Shown here: positions 62,701-64,000 of the stretch, piece by piece
Layout: the number at the start of each line of letters is the position of its first letter
Numbering within the stretch: the stretch's first letter is position 1
Assembly (NCBI GenBank): GCA_032622095.1
Contig: CP136064.1
Coordinates: 180,330,011 to 180,394,010 of the forward strand
Direction of reading: 5' to 3'
DNA from: Siphonodentalium dalli
Lineage: Eukaryota; Mollusca; Scaphopoda; Gadilida; Siphonodentaliidae
Length of the DNA: 64,000 bases
Position numbers and translations under genes: made by a program
Notes under the pieces: model-generated
Seen by the model: the letters and a program-made list of their open reading frames with translations, nothing else
Told to the model about the DNA's origin: nothing
The model's database searches: none

Positions 62701-63586
62701 TAATGTTTACATGCATCACAAGTTTCGATAACAGTACTGTTGTCTCCCGCCATGCCAGAGCTGATTGGTTTTTTTTCAATGCGTGTGCGTTTTGTATTTT
62801 AGGCCACTCTAACACAAATCTTATTGACATATGTTGTTAATATGTCATATTTTCTCAATAAAAGGCCAACCACTGCTACAAATGAACTTGTAATTCAATA
62901 TGCATAATTCATTTGGAAGACCGGTAATCGAAAGACACAGTATTAACAAGATTTTCTGATTATGACAGTAATGCTTTAAGCCCATCATTCTACTGTTCGA
63001 CAAAAGTGCTCGCATCTTTAAAAATCACTTCTCGCATTATCTATAACATTGATCACGAAGTCAGTTTAGACTATCTGGGAATGAAAGCTTTGATTTGTTA
63101 TGATCTTGAAATGTCTCAAAAACCGTATCCTATTGTGCATATCTAAGAGCAATCAAATAAGAAAATATTAAAATTAAACAACATTTTCTGCAATGTTTAT
63201 ATTTGAATGAATCATATTTGTGAATCGTTTCGAGTCAAGCCTAAATTTTACAGATAATAACTACAATAATGCCCTAAATAATCGACTCCTTAACCACAGT
63301 AGAATTATGGGTAATTTTTCAGGATTTAGTCGAAAATATGGCTTGTTGCTATTCATCGGAAAGCTCCCATAATTCTGCTGTGGTTAAGGAGTTGATTATT
63401 TCGGTCATTACTGTATACTATCTTATTTTAGATTGCCAGGTTGCCTTTGCATTGATATGTAAGAACAACACAGAATTCAAAGAGAGGTTATACAGCTTTG
63501 CTTTAGACACAGAGGAAGATGTCAAAAGTGAATTCATCACCATGCTGTGCAAACTGGTTGCTAATGTAACATGTCGGCCTGACTAT
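5745..63586 (+). CDS. ECT2: ECT2 RhoGEF gene, 18 coding exons visible, 3' end outside window
   Basis: ECT2 exchanges GDP for GTP on RhoA at the cell equator during cytokinesis; its BRCT repeats bind phosphorylated centralspindlin (RACGAP1/CYK-4) and also restrain the DH domain. The exons join to 729 codons: BRCT0 about residues 19-103, BRCT1 about 119-200, BRCT2 about 207-292, basic NLS 311-317 (KSRKRKR), DH about 384-590, PH about 602-727. Exon order, phases and residues follow the animal ECT2 family as I know it: GPPV, VTHLV, NTPE, IFG, YPP.VNFFE, FHAFLK, LLIRP.QRLP, NEDKRKTE, MLC..VAN. Vertebrate ECT2 is about 880-915 residues, so roughly 120 C-terminal residues (the basic tail) are missing to the right. 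Introns are 0.5-11.6 kb and repeat-laden. The family assignment is very secure; the start codon is less so. Confidence 0.96.
5797..7442 (+). other. ECT2 intron 1
   Basis: About 1.6 kb. A segment near 6010-6150 (ending CCTAGCAAGG) resembles 42730-42810, so it is an interspersed repeat. The CGGAAACCCTG end at 7208-7218 is the inverted form of the CAGGGTTTCCG end at 51219, so one end of that transposon family is here. A run of eight or more G lies near 6522. Confidence 0.5.
7443..7516 (+). CDS. ECT2: ECT2 coding exon 2 (start of BRCT0)
   Basis: Acceptor TTGCAG, donor GTAAAC. It starts with two bases completing a codon, then encodes residues 19-42, including RFVLVGEEL and DFISVLK, and ends in phase 0. 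The segment matches the first beta strand and helix of the N-terminal BRCT0 repeat of ECT2. Confidence 0.88.
8840..9178. mobile_element. MITE with nested palindromic TA-type MITE
   Basis: The outer ends are inverted copies, TTAACCCTTTCTATA at about 8839 and TATAGAAAGGGTTAA at about 9161-9175, a TTAA-flanked arrangement. Inside, from 8993, is the hairpin family seen at 42934, 60740 and 63264 (CTAAATAATCGACTCCTTAA, ATTATGGGTAA, GAAAGCTCTC). This copy is degraded at its right end. A relative of the outer element begins at about 54789. Confidence 0.7.
9539..10031 (+). mobile_element. TTAA-flanked non-autonomous element, copy 1
   Basis: 493 bp bounded by TTAA at 9535-9538 and 10032-10035. The ends are weakly inverted (AGGCACGTG and the complement of CGTACCT). 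A second copy lies in reverse orientation at 13622-14115; by eye the two agree at well over 90%. No transposase is encoded. TTAA duplication is typical of the piggyBac superfamily. It ends 44 bases before exon 3. Confidence 0.85.
10076..10258 (+). CDS. ECT2: ECT2 coding exon 3 (rest of BRCT0)
   Basis: Acceptor GTTTCAG, weak donor GTTGGT, phase 0 at both ends, 61 codons (residues 43-103). It contains the family signature KLVGPPVLFRCA near its end and IFVLSHFEGDVY in the middle. A TTAA-flanked mobile element ends 44 bases upstream of the exon. Together with exon 4 it makes a 273-base block divisible by three. Confidence 0.95.
10979..11068 (+). CDS. ECT2: ECT2 coding exon 4 (BRCT0-BRCT1 link, start of BRCT1), GC donor
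   Basis: Acceptor TTCTGCAG; 30 codons (residues 104-133), phase 0 both ends. It encodes TRPRYC and VCFNGFRDREEL. The only donor that aligns with the family without a gap is GCAAGT at 11069, a GC-AG intron. The nearby GT (11073) would shift the frame to an early stop in exon 5. In vertebrate ECT2 the CFTGF threonine contacts phosphopeptide; here it is Asn125. Confidence 0.94.
11242..13045. mobile_element. hAT-like element interrupted by a Mutator-like element
   Basis: Starts TAGGGCCAATGCGAATCGAT, ends in degraded GATTCGATTC copies and TCCTA. A perfect 8-bp target duplication, TGTATTTG, lies at 11234-11241 and 13046-13053. Without the insert it is only about 430 bp, so it is non-autonomous. 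Related ends (TAGGGCCCTGCGAAT) occur at 22343 and 47948. The TSD length and TAGGG ends fit hAT. Confidence 0.82.
11583..12947. mobile_element. Mutator-like (MULE) non-autonomous element, nested in the hAT
   Basis: The terminal inverted repeats, 11583-11655 and 12875-12947, are 73 bp each and match perfectly. They begin TAGTCCAAGTCTTCTTGTAC. A perfect 9-bp duplication, TTGTTATGC, flanks the element (11574-11582 and 12948-12956). Long perfect TIRs with a 9-bp duplication are the Mutator superfamily hallmark. The 1.2-kb interior encodes no recognisable protein. Confidence 0.85.
13622..14115 (-). mobile_element. TTAA-flanked non-autonomous element, copy 2 (inverted)
   Basis: 494 bp with TTAA at 13618-13621 and 14116-14119. 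It is the reverse complement of the element at 9539-10031 along its whole length, with only scattered differences and short indels, so both moved recently from one source. The pair brackets exons 3 and 4. Confidence 0.85.
14120..19816 (+). other. ECT2 intron 4, middle part
   Basis: Apart from the SINE fragment at 15067-15303, no gene or named element is recognised. From about 18455 to 19165 two diverged copies of a roughly 354-bp segment stand head to tail; anchor phrases GAGTTTGTAGA and GTTAATTAAGCC (or GTTAGTTAAGCC) recur at that spacing. The rest is unassigned AT-rich intron. Confidence 0.45.
15067..15303 (+). mobile_element. SINE fragment, copy 1
   Basis: Matches the reverse complement of 31367-31647 along the body (TGCTAGCGG, GTCAGGGTA, TTGTCAGGCT, TTGTCGTGGGTGCA, GATCGGGTG). 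The tRNA-like head is missing or decayed in this copy. Confidence 0.7.
19821..20068. mobile_element. piggyBac-like palindromic MITE (family P)
   Basis: TTAA at 19817-19820 and 20069-20072; ends CCCTTTGAGTGCCAG and its complement. Inside, 19868-19937 is a long hairpin built from CAATGCATTCTCTTATATAT and its complement. The same module appears in six other places. CCC...GGG ends with TTAA duplication fit piggyBac. Confidence 0.8.
21225..21369. mobile_element. Family P MITE, partial copy
   Basis: Shows the internal TGCATTCTCTTGTATATG hairpin (about 21257-21316) and the right end ATGAAAGGGTTAA; the left end is not recognisable. Confidence 0.6.
21380..21780 (+). repeat. Interspersed repeat R (empty-site copy)
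   Basis: This roughly 400-bp segment is shared with 49650-50680 (GTTGAAACCAT, CTGTTACAGTG, TCAACAAACAT, GATTAAACTTTGG). At the point where the other copy carries a Harbinger-like insert, this one has a single TAA. Confidence 0.65.
21907..22315. mobile_element. Palindromic MITE (family Q)
   Basis: The ends are inverted, GCCTGCAAATAGTGTGTCTG near 21920 and its complement near 22285. Inside are repeated inverted modules GAATGAGGTCCCCAGAGGGT. Other copies are at 22540-22655 (partial), 42073-42476, 51888-52048 and 59340-59602. Confidence 0.65.
22343..22450. mobile_element. hAT-like end fragment
   Basis: TAGGGCCCTGCGAATCGATT followed by the AAATCGGCTGTC body seen at 11300; only one end is present. 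Confidence 0.5.
22712..22819 (+). CDS. ECT2: ECT2 coding exon 5 (BRCT1 core)
   Basis: Acceptor ATTTCAG, donor GTGAGT, 36 codons (residues 134-169), phase 0 both ends. It encodes the ELVHRMGG helix and the KVTHLVSN strand of BRCT1. Lys154 corresponds to the phosphate-binding lysine of the family. It follows an 11.6-kb intron. Confidence 0.97.
23993..24715 (+). repeat. Tandem array, about 145-bp unit, five copies
   Basis: The phrase ATATGTTTTCTAATTTGTAA recurs at about 24004, 24148, 24311, 24531 and 24679. Units also share GTAACAAATGTAACATTA and an A-rich stretch. Two units are lengthened by partial internal duplications. It lies within intron 5. Confidence 0.8.
24922..25023 (+). CDS. ECT2: ECT2 coding exon 6 (end of BRCT1)
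   Basis: Acceptor ATTTCAG, donor GTAAGA, 34 codons (residues 170-203), phase 0 both ends. It carries the conserved BRCT tryptophan (Trp183, in VNWILHLW). A minisatellite begins about ten bases after the donor. Confidence 0.96.
25033..25972 (+). repeat. 23-bp minisatellite, about 28 copies, split by a MITE
   Basis: The unit is ATTCCACTTGAATGAATTCTTAC with small variants. It begins about ten bases after the exon 6 donor, runs to 25291, is interrupted by the element at 25296-25622, then resumes to about 25972. The second block is more uniform than the first. Confidence 0.9.
25296..25622. mobile_element. TTAA-flanked MITE inside the minisatellite
   Basis: TTAA at 25292-25295 and 25623-25626, TIR CCTCTTCGCTGCTA at both ends, then ATGACGTC-type sequences. 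327 bp, no coding capacity. A 3'-truncated relative begins at 26034 (after TTAA at 26030-26033) and runs to about 26300. Confidence 0.85.
26034..26300 (+). mobile_element. Truncated relative of the 25296 MITE
   Basis: TTAA then CCTCTTTGCTGCTATGATGT, followed by the same body (GCAGTAGGCCATTAT, CTGAGTCAGT). The right end is missing. Confidence 0.65.
27210..28860 (+). repeat. Intron 6 remainder: decayed repeat with GGTTATxxGAT / GTATGGAT phrases
   Basis: Phrases such as ATGGGTTATAGGATCTTGATG, TTTGGTATG and AGTTATGCCCCTTTTCGA recur with spacing of roughly 150-180 bases. These are old copies of the arrays seen at 29.7, 36-39 and 40 kb. No exon is seen here. Confidence 0.45.
28867..28966 (+). CDS. 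ECT2: ECT2 coding exon 7 (start of BRCT2)
   Basis: Acceptor TTCTTCAG, donor GTACTA, ends in phase 1. It encodes FKLKPFFKCKLSFHAF followed by an acidic helix, matching the vertebrate VPPF.DC.LSF strand of BRCT2. Confidence 0.95.
29116..29409 (+). repeat. Two-copy tandem duplication, 147-bp unit
   Basis: The segment from CATTTTCTGGTCAATTTT to GGGAGAAAACTCTT occurs twice in a row (29116-29262, 29263-29409) with almost no differences, so the duplication is recent. Confidence 0.88.
29690..30170 (+). repeat. Tandem array, 161-bp unit, three copies
   Basis: CTCGGACGAGTT recurs at 29786, 29947 and 30108, exactly 161 bases apart. Units share GAGTTATGGGTCTTAG and GATAACTCAATGAAATATTA. The array is broken by the next element and resumes at about 32305-32430. 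Confidence 0.85.
30180..32296. mobile_element. Element with inverted ends, inserted in the 161-bp array
   Basis: The left end GCAATTTAATTGCTTGGTTT at about 30180 is the inverted form of the right end near 32271-32295 (about 25 matching bases with one or two differences). The array continues on both sides, so this is an insertion of about 2.1 kb. A 25-bp inverted pair (30470-30494 and 30733-30757) forms an internal hairpin, and a SINE is nested inside. No transposase or clear target duplication is seen; the superfamily is unknown. Confidence 0.6.
31367..31647 (-). mobile_element. tRNA-derived SINE, copy 2
   Basis: Read on the - strand from 31647, it opens with a tRNA-like head: an A-box-like TAGCCGAGAGGTAGAG, then a B-box-like AGTTCGCAACC near 31585. 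These are followed by the body shared with 15067-15303. A run of 12 or more G near 31450 interrupts it. Heads with internal RNA polymerase III promoter boxes define tRNA SINEs. It sits inside the larger element at 30180-32296. Confidence 0.72.
33050..33165 (+). CDS. ECT2: ECT2 coding exon 8 (BRCT2 core)
   Basis: Acceptor CTTTCAG, donor GTAAGG. It starts with two bases completing a Gly codon and ends in phase 0. It encodes DATHLVINNHIVKELP, the BRCT2 strand with its conserved THLV. Confidence 0.96.
33166..34382 (+). other. ECT2 intron 8
   Basis: No repeat family or exon recognised; ordinary AT-rich intron. Confidence 0.5.
34383..34445 (+). CDS. ECT2: ECT2 coding exon 9 (end of BRCT2)
   Basis: Acceptor ATTACAG, donor GTGAGT, 21 codons (residues 276-296), phase 0. 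It encodes WFWESIQMEACV with the BRCT2 tryptophan, which in vertebrates reads WFWGSIQMDA. Confidence 0.97.
34962..35291 (+). CDS. ECT2: ECT2 coding exon 10 (NLS linker and start of DH)
   Basis: Acceptor ATTTCAG, donor GTAAGT, 110 codons (residues 297-406), phase 0. The basic cluster KSRKRKRLD (from residue 311) is a nuclear-localisation signal at the place of the vertebrate S-loop NLS. A second basic patch AKRRSS lies near 336. SP and TP dipeptides (331, 349, 359, 381) are possible mitotic kinase sites; DASNTPEKS matches the vertebrate DISNTPESS. The last 25 or so codons begin the DH domain (ELLQTEKNYVGIL, conserved region 1). Confidence 0.97.
35690..36515 (+). repeat. Interspersed repeat with 169-bp units, copy 1
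   Basis: Bounded by inverted phrases AGAGGTGAGACTGTCC and GGGACAGTCACACCTCTAG. It has a (CCGT)n tract at 35940-35982 and two units at 169-bp spacing (GTGCACCTGCGATTATGACG at 36070 and 36239). The same body occurs at 38770-39456. Confidence 0.7.
36727..37822. mobile_element. hAT-like element with BED zinc-finger relic
   Basis: The ends are TAGAGATGGGCGGTT and AACCGCCCATCTCTA. An 8-bp duplication, CTGAAAGC/CTGAAAGA (36719-36726, 37823-37830; 7 of 8 match), flanks it. At 1096 bp it lacks a full transposase but retains the finger at 36880-36966. Confidence 0.85.
36880..36966 (+). pseudogene. BED-type zinc-finger fragment of a hAT transposase
   Basis: A 28-codon piece ending at a stop. It reads VWKYFSKKDKK followed by CAACNICRKEFAW, the first half of a BED finger (aromatic-aromatic, then CxxC). 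The HxxxH half is lost. BED fingers are the DNA-binding domain of hAT transposases. Confidence 0.75.
37909..38531. mobile_element. hAT-like non-autonomous element
   Basis: The ends are CAGGGTTGCCAA and TTGGGAACCCTG (imperfect inverts), with GGTACCGGTACC- and GGTACTGTCGGTAC-rich subterminal stretches. A perfect 8-bp duplication, GAATAGAC, lies at 37901-37908 and 38532-38539. 623 bp, no coding capacity. Confidence 0.88.
38770..39456 (+). repeat. Interspersed repeat with 169-bp units, copy 2
   Basis: Matches 35930-36515: TATACTGGAGTCA start, (CCGT)n tract, units of 169 bp (GTGCACCTGCGATTATGA at 39012 and 39181), and end GGGACAATCACACCTCTAG. Confidence 0.75.
39457..41340 (+). repeat. TATACCCCC repeat and tandem array of 174-bp units
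   Basis: It opens with TATACCCCCACTTTCGAAG and GGGGGGTATACTGG with CCGT-rich tracts, then (from 40000) a tandem array. TGGATGTTCAC recurs at 40066, 40243, 40417, 40591, 40681, 40855 and 41029, so spacing is 174-177 apart from one 90-base partial unit. Units share TCATAACTTGAACAG, CCATTCTAGAGTTATTCATC and TTATCTGGAAATGTTG. No protein is encoded. Confidence 0.85.
41420..41605 (+). CDS. ECT2: ECT2 coding exon 11 (DH domain)
   Basis: Acceptor TTTTAACAG, donor GTAAGC, 62 codons (residues 407-468), phase 0. It encodes DIKIIFGNLPAIYHVH and SIGDIFLRN, helices alpha-1/alpha-2 of the RhoGEF fold. Confidence 0.97.
41799..42032. mobile_element. Family P MITE (piggyBac-like)
   Basis: TTAA at 41795-41798 and 42033-42036, ends CCCTTCTATGACGGGAGCT and its near complement. 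It contains three copies of the TGCATTCTC...TATACGAG hairpin module. 234 bp. Confidence 0.8.
42073..42476. mobile_element. Family Q palindromic MITE
   Basis: CAAGCCTGCAAATAGTGGGT at the left and ACTATTTGCAGACTTG at the right. Internal GAATGAGGTCCCCAGAGGGT-type inverted modules. Confidence 0.7.
42934..43078. mobile_element. TA-flanked palindromic MITE (family T), right side decayed
   Basis: TA then CAGTAATTCCCTAAATAATC, followed by the GAAAGCTCTC hairpin centre; the right arm is shortened after CAACAAGACATA. Confidence 0.7.
43466..43576 (+). CDS. ECT2: ECT2 coding exon 12 (DH domain)
   Basis: Acceptor TTCACAG, donor GTAGGT, 37 codons (residues 469-505), phase 0. It encodes KKAYPPYVNFFEQSKEAI and LRFHAFLK, nearly identical to vertebrate ECT2. 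A TTAA MITE carrying a whole LTR element begins about 90 bases downstream. Confidence 0.98.
43712..43834 (-). repeat. 3' LTR of the Gypsy element
   Basis: 123 bp, TGTGATGAAATTTG to CACTACA on the - strand. It differs from 46976-47098 at only a few positions (for example near 43785 and 47049). Confidence 0.92.
43864..44871 (-). pseudogene. Gypsy integrase
   Basis: 335 codons open. The N-terminal zinc region shows HPG...H and CQIC (residues 8-38). The core has the catalytic triad D (SVDFKGPL), D (HSDQGASF) and E (GQCERYNG) with usual spacing. It is followed by a chromatin/DNA-binding C-terminal part (VLLKRHVRSKYDP) and a tail ending RRSTRSTNKPDRLGF. The start is inside the polyprotein; upstream sequence to RNase H is shifted. 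The domain itself looks intact, but it has no working polymerase. Confidence 0.92.
45010..45251 (-). pseudogene. Gypsy RNase H fragment
   Basis: On the - strand it reads LKTDIENAG, then ETDASDTTLAGSLNQGGRPV, FFSRTL and EKEACAIVEAI, the usual start of Gypsy RNase H after the connection region. Frameshifts follow near 45030. About 90 residues normally between the RT active site and this point are absent. Confidence 0.85.
45252..45510 (+). pseudogene. Inverted reverse-transcriptase palm segment of the Gypsy element
   Basis: Read on the + strand, opposite to the rest of the element: RSAYHQIPL, YTAFEANGRLYQF, VPFGVTNGVAIFQR, then FVYVDNTTIGG. The catalytic YVDD box reads YVDN. The segment is bounded by an 18-bp perfect inverted repeat (45252-45269 and 45477-45494) that encodes the RSAYH motif on each side. 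Confidence 0.88.
45495..46816 (-). pseudogene. Gypsy Gag-protease and start of RT
   Basis: One open frame. It begins with a capsid-like helical region (LWKQCIFATRRQQSGENLDLF), then two CCHC zinc knuckles (about residues 148-161 and 168-181; CFFCGNSLHPRRVC, CHNCKIKGHFSKVC). Next comes retropepsin (ALVDTGSSESFVD), then RT (SPWRAQVLV, INKYTELDAYPFPK, FSTLDLRSAYHH). The N-terminal end of Gag (46816-46970) continues in another frame. Downstream of AYHH the frame runs into the inverted segment and becomes nonsense. Confidence 0.88.
46976..47098 (-). repeat. 5' LTR of the Gypsy element
   Basis: 123 bp, direct copy of 43712-43834. The bases next inside (GTTTACCAAACAGAAC on the - strand) should hold the primer-binding site, but I do not recognise a tRNA match. 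Confidence 0.92.
47793..47889 (+). CDS. ECT2: ECT2 coding exon 13 (DH conserved region 3)
   Basis: Acceptor TTATTTAG, donor GTAAGA, ends in phase 1. It encodes KPECGRQTLTELLIRPIQRLPS (residues 510-531), the most conserved helix of DH domains, which contacts the GTPase. A hAT-like element starts 58 bases after the donor. Confidence 0.98.
47948..49180. mobile_element. hAT-like non-autonomous element in intron 13
   Basis: TAGGGCCCTGCGAATATTC and its inverted copy at 49162-49180. The 8-bp flanks TGTTCAGT and GTTTCAGT match at 6 of 8. Subterminal sequence is rich in ATTCGAT/GATTCAT. At about 48050-48140 lie GTAATGCATTAC-type inverted phrases. 1233 bp, no transposase seen. It belongs with 11242 and 22343 by its ends. 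Confidence 0.82.
49468..49549 (+). CDS. ECT2: ECT2 coding exon 14 (DH domain)
   Basis: Acceptor TTTGTAG, donor GTAAGT; two bases complete Asp and it ends in phase 2. It encodes KHTPTVNSDHGKL and ALSKLKEVMT, matching the vertebrate KKHT and SLKEVMTHINEDK region. Confidence 0.97.
49650..50690 (+). repeat. Interspersed repeat R (copy with insert)
   Basis: Shares about 400 bp with 21380-21780 on both sides of an inserted element. Confidence 0.65.
49872..50545. mobile_element. Harbinger-like MITE
   Basis: Inverted ends GGCCAAAAAAAAGAAAAGTT and AACACTTTTTTTTTTGGGCC, both followed inward by the GGTTCT / AGAACC pair. TAA lies at 49869-49871 and 50546-50548. The paralogous repeat at 21380-21780 has one TAA and no insert, which fixes both boundaries. 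TAA duplication fits PIF/Harbinger. 674 bp, non-coding. Confidence 0.75.
51117..51218. mobile_element. Family P MITE, cut by another insertion
   Basis: TTAA then CCCTTACATGATTGGAGCTT, and the first hairpin module to ATATATAAG at 51218. There CAGGGTTTCCGC, the end of another transposon family, begins. Confidence 0.65.
51219..51880. mobile_element. CAGGGTTTCCG-ended transposon remnant
   Basis: Starts CAGGGTTTCCGCTACTACGG; the complementary end type is seen at 7208-7218. I could not find the right end of this copy, so the span is a guess. Confidence 0.35.
51888..52048. mobile_element. Family Q MITE, partial
   Basis: GCAGAATGAGGTTCTGAGAG, a CCCACCGTGCGGGATAGC centre, then the inverted arm to ACCTCATTCTGCAAAC. 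Confidence 0.6.
52158..54501. mobile_element. Large element with CAGGCCTCAGCTCA ends
   Basis: A 14-base terminal inverted repeat (52158-52171; complement ending at 54501). Flanks ATTCTGCT and TTTCTGCT resemble an 8-bp duplication but with three extra bases at the right. Inside, ACTTGCGCC near 52376 and GGCGCAAGT near 53631 may bound a nested element, and a CCTT microsatellite lies near 52427. No transposase is seen. Fits a hAT-type element; boundaries moderate. Confidence 0.5.
54688..54766 (+). CDS. ECT2: ECT2 coding exon 15 (end of DH)
   Basis: Acceptor CTTCTAG, donor GTAAGT; one base completes Thr and it ends in phase 0. It encodes INEDKRKTESQ and the DIDNCP that leads to the DH-PH linker. 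Confidence 0.98.
54789..54900 (+). mobile_element. Relative of the 8840 outer MITE
   Basis: TTAACCCTTTCTATTCTGAA and the next about 90 bases match 8840-8935 (TCAGTTATAAAGGTATA, TTTATTATTCA). It starts about 20 bases after exon 15; the right end was not found. Confidence 0.55.
55179..56225 (+). repeat. Interspersed repeat, two tandem copies (ACTAGC...GACTTCGTCCGGGC)
   Basis: Copy 1 starts at 55179 (ACTAGCAGGTGGACCCGACT) and copy 2 at 55913 (ACTAGCCGATGAGCCCGACG). Both share AGCTCCACCC, CGAGATC, CGCATGC, ACACACGTACCAAGTTTCGT and end in (GACA)n before a TATATA stretch. It is the kind of repeat common in invertebrate genomes; its class is unclear to me. Confidence 0.65.
56230..57461 (+). other. 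ECT2 intron 15 remainder
   Basis: More GC-rich than its surroundings, with GTTAACCGGTTAAC at about 56450 and CACGGCAATCGGC-type phrases near 57210. Probably transposon-derived, but no family or exon is recognised. Confidence 0.4.
57462..57581 (+). CDS. ECT2: ECT2 coding exon 16 (DH-PH linker and start of PH)
   Basis: Acceptor TTTACCAG, donor GTTTGT, 40 codons (residues 592-631), phase 0. It encodes ANILSSARSFKERLDVIEL and the PH beta strands (ECLSLFIFTDIIE). Confidence 0.96.
57960..59070. mobile_element. Possible hAT-like element (AACCGAAACC ends)
   Basis: GTAACGGTATCGGTTTTAAA near 57965 and AAAACCGAAACCGAGGTTTT near 59024 are inverted and resemble the subterminal parts of 36727-37822. Exact ends and duplication not found. 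Confidence 0.4.
59340..59602. mobile_element. Family Q MITE, most complete palindrome
   Basis: CAAGCCTTGAAATAGGGTGT at the left and ACACTATTTCAAGGCTTG at the right; the arms (GTCTGTCATTTGCAGAATGA onward) are inverted copies. A second inner palindrome (CTAGCCCGCTATG) lies in each half, so the element is a palindrome of palindromes. Confidence 0.8.
59681..59937. mobile_element. Family P MITE
   Basis: ACCCTTTCATGATGGGAGCT at the left and AGCTCTTGTCATGGAAGGGC at the right, with mutated TTAA sites (TCAA, CTAA). Three hairpin modules. Confidence 0.75.
60025..60163 (+). CDS. ECT2: ECT2 coding exon 17 (PH domain)
   Basis: Acceptor ATACTAG, donor GTAGGA, ends in phase 1. It encodes ICKRRTKL, a basic variable loop with SP and TP sites, and HLEMMPLSNIKRILDITETD, matching the vertebrate HLMPLSQIKKVLDI.ETED. 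Confidence 0.97.
60199..60439. mobile_element. Family P MITE, intact copy after exon 17
   Basis: TTAA at 60195-60198 and 60440-60443, ends CCCTTTCATGATGGGAGCT and AGCTCCCCTCATGAAAGGG. 241 bp with TGCATTCTCTTATATATG modules. It begins 35 bases after the exon 17 donor. Confidence 0.85.
60740..60952. mobile_element. Full-length TA-flanked palindromic MITE (family T)
   Basis: 213 bp, almost entirely one palindrome: CAGTAATGCCCTAAATAATC to its complement, with centre GAGAGCTTTCCGATGAATGG. TA at 60738-60739 and 60953-60954. Fits Tc1/mariner-type duplication; non-coding. Confidence 0.88.
61544..62387. mobile_element. hAT-like non-autonomous element
   Basis: Starts TAGGGCTGCAATGATACGC, ends AAACCCTA, with a perfect 8-bp duplication GTCAGGAG at 61536-61543 and 62388-62395. 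844 bp, no transposase. Confidence 0.85.
63264..63413. mobile_element. Family T MITE with internal deletion, next to exon 18
   Basis: TA at 63262-63263 and 63414-63415; ends CAATAATGCCCTAAATAATC and GATTATTTCGGTCATTACTG. The right arm is shortened by about 60 bases relative to 60740-60952. It ends 18 bases before the exon 18 acceptor boundary. Confidence 0.85.
63432..63586 (+). CDS. ECT2: ECT2 coding exon 18 (end of PH), last visible exon
   Basis: Acceptor TATTTTAG, donor GTGAGT; two bases complete Asp and it ends in phase 0. It encodes FALICKNNTEFKERLYSFAL and the PH C-terminal helix EFITMLCKLVANV (residues 711-723). The invariant PH tryptophan (NWLKMLC in vertebrates) is Phe712 here. A palindromic MITE ends 18 bases before the exon. 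Further 3' exons must lie beyond 64000. Confidence 0.96.
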
Positions 63587-63734
63587 GTGAGTATCCTACA
63601 CAAATGGTCTGATCAATCTACATAATGGCTCTCTCAGAATGATTAACAAAAAGCAAAAATAATGTTTAAAGATTTTTGGTTTTTGGTTTTTGGTCTCAAT
63701 AATTGAAAGGTAGTTTGATTTATTTATTTTTAGT

Positions 63735-64000
63735 GATGAGCCGATGATCGGAAACGACAATCGGAATCGGCCGATTGTGGCCCATCGGATCACAATCGGT
63801 ACTCGGGTTTCACAATCGGCATTTCCGATTGTATAAATAATAATCAGTTGCTTGTTTTTCTTCAATAAACTGTGTTAAATATACCGTAAATTTCGGTGTA
63901 TAAGTCGCATGTGTGTATAAGACGCACCCCCATTTTTCAACCCCAAATCCTGCCTTTTGTGAAATACCTTCGTATAAGACGCACCCATTTTTAGATGCTG
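63735..64000. mobile_element. Transposon ends at the right edge
   Basis: TAGTGATGAGCCGATGATCGG with repeated CAATCGG/CCGATTG inverted phrases (63735-63832) looks like a hAT-type end. From 63888 ACCGTAAATTTCGGTGTATA with GTATAAGACGCACCC repeats starts another family. Both run to or beyond the edge. Confidence 0.45.

Overview
This is AT-rich, intron-rich animal nuclear DNA. Most of one protein-coding gene can be read on the + strand: ECT2, the Rho guanine-nucleotide exchange factor of cytokinesis. Eighteen coding exons (5745 to 63586) join with compatible phases into 729 codons. They cover three BRCT repeats, a basic nuclear-localisation linker, a DH (Dbl homology) domain and a PH domain. The C-terminal tail lies beyond the right edge, and at least one non-coding 5' exon probably lies upstream of 5668. 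Small exons, long introns and the style of the repeats suggest a marine invertebrate, perhaps a bivalve mollusc; that placement is a weak inference.

No second host gene is visible. The other roughly 95% of the window is intron or 5' flank, full of mobile-element remains. At the left edge is a 5'-truncated, frameshifted LINE (1432-3600). Introns 2-4 hold a palindromic TA-flanked MITE, two near-identical TTAA-flanked elements in opposite orientation around exons 3 and 4, and a Mutator-like element nested in a hAT-like element. The long intron 4 also holds a SINE fragment and TTAA MITEs. Introns 5-7 carry tandem arrays, including a 23-bp minisatellite split by a MITE. Intron 10 holds two hAT-like elements (one with a BED zinc-finger relic) and arrays of 169- and 174-bp units. 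Intron 12 holds a complete but dead Ty3/Gypsy-type LTR element on the - strand whose reverse transcriptase has an internal inversion. Introns 13-17 carry further hAT-, Harbinger- and piggyBac-like elements.

Novelty is structural. I see no new gene system, but several nested insertions with readable target-site duplications, a GC-AG intron, inverted repeats that could pair across two exons, and a MITE almost touching the last visible 3' splice site.
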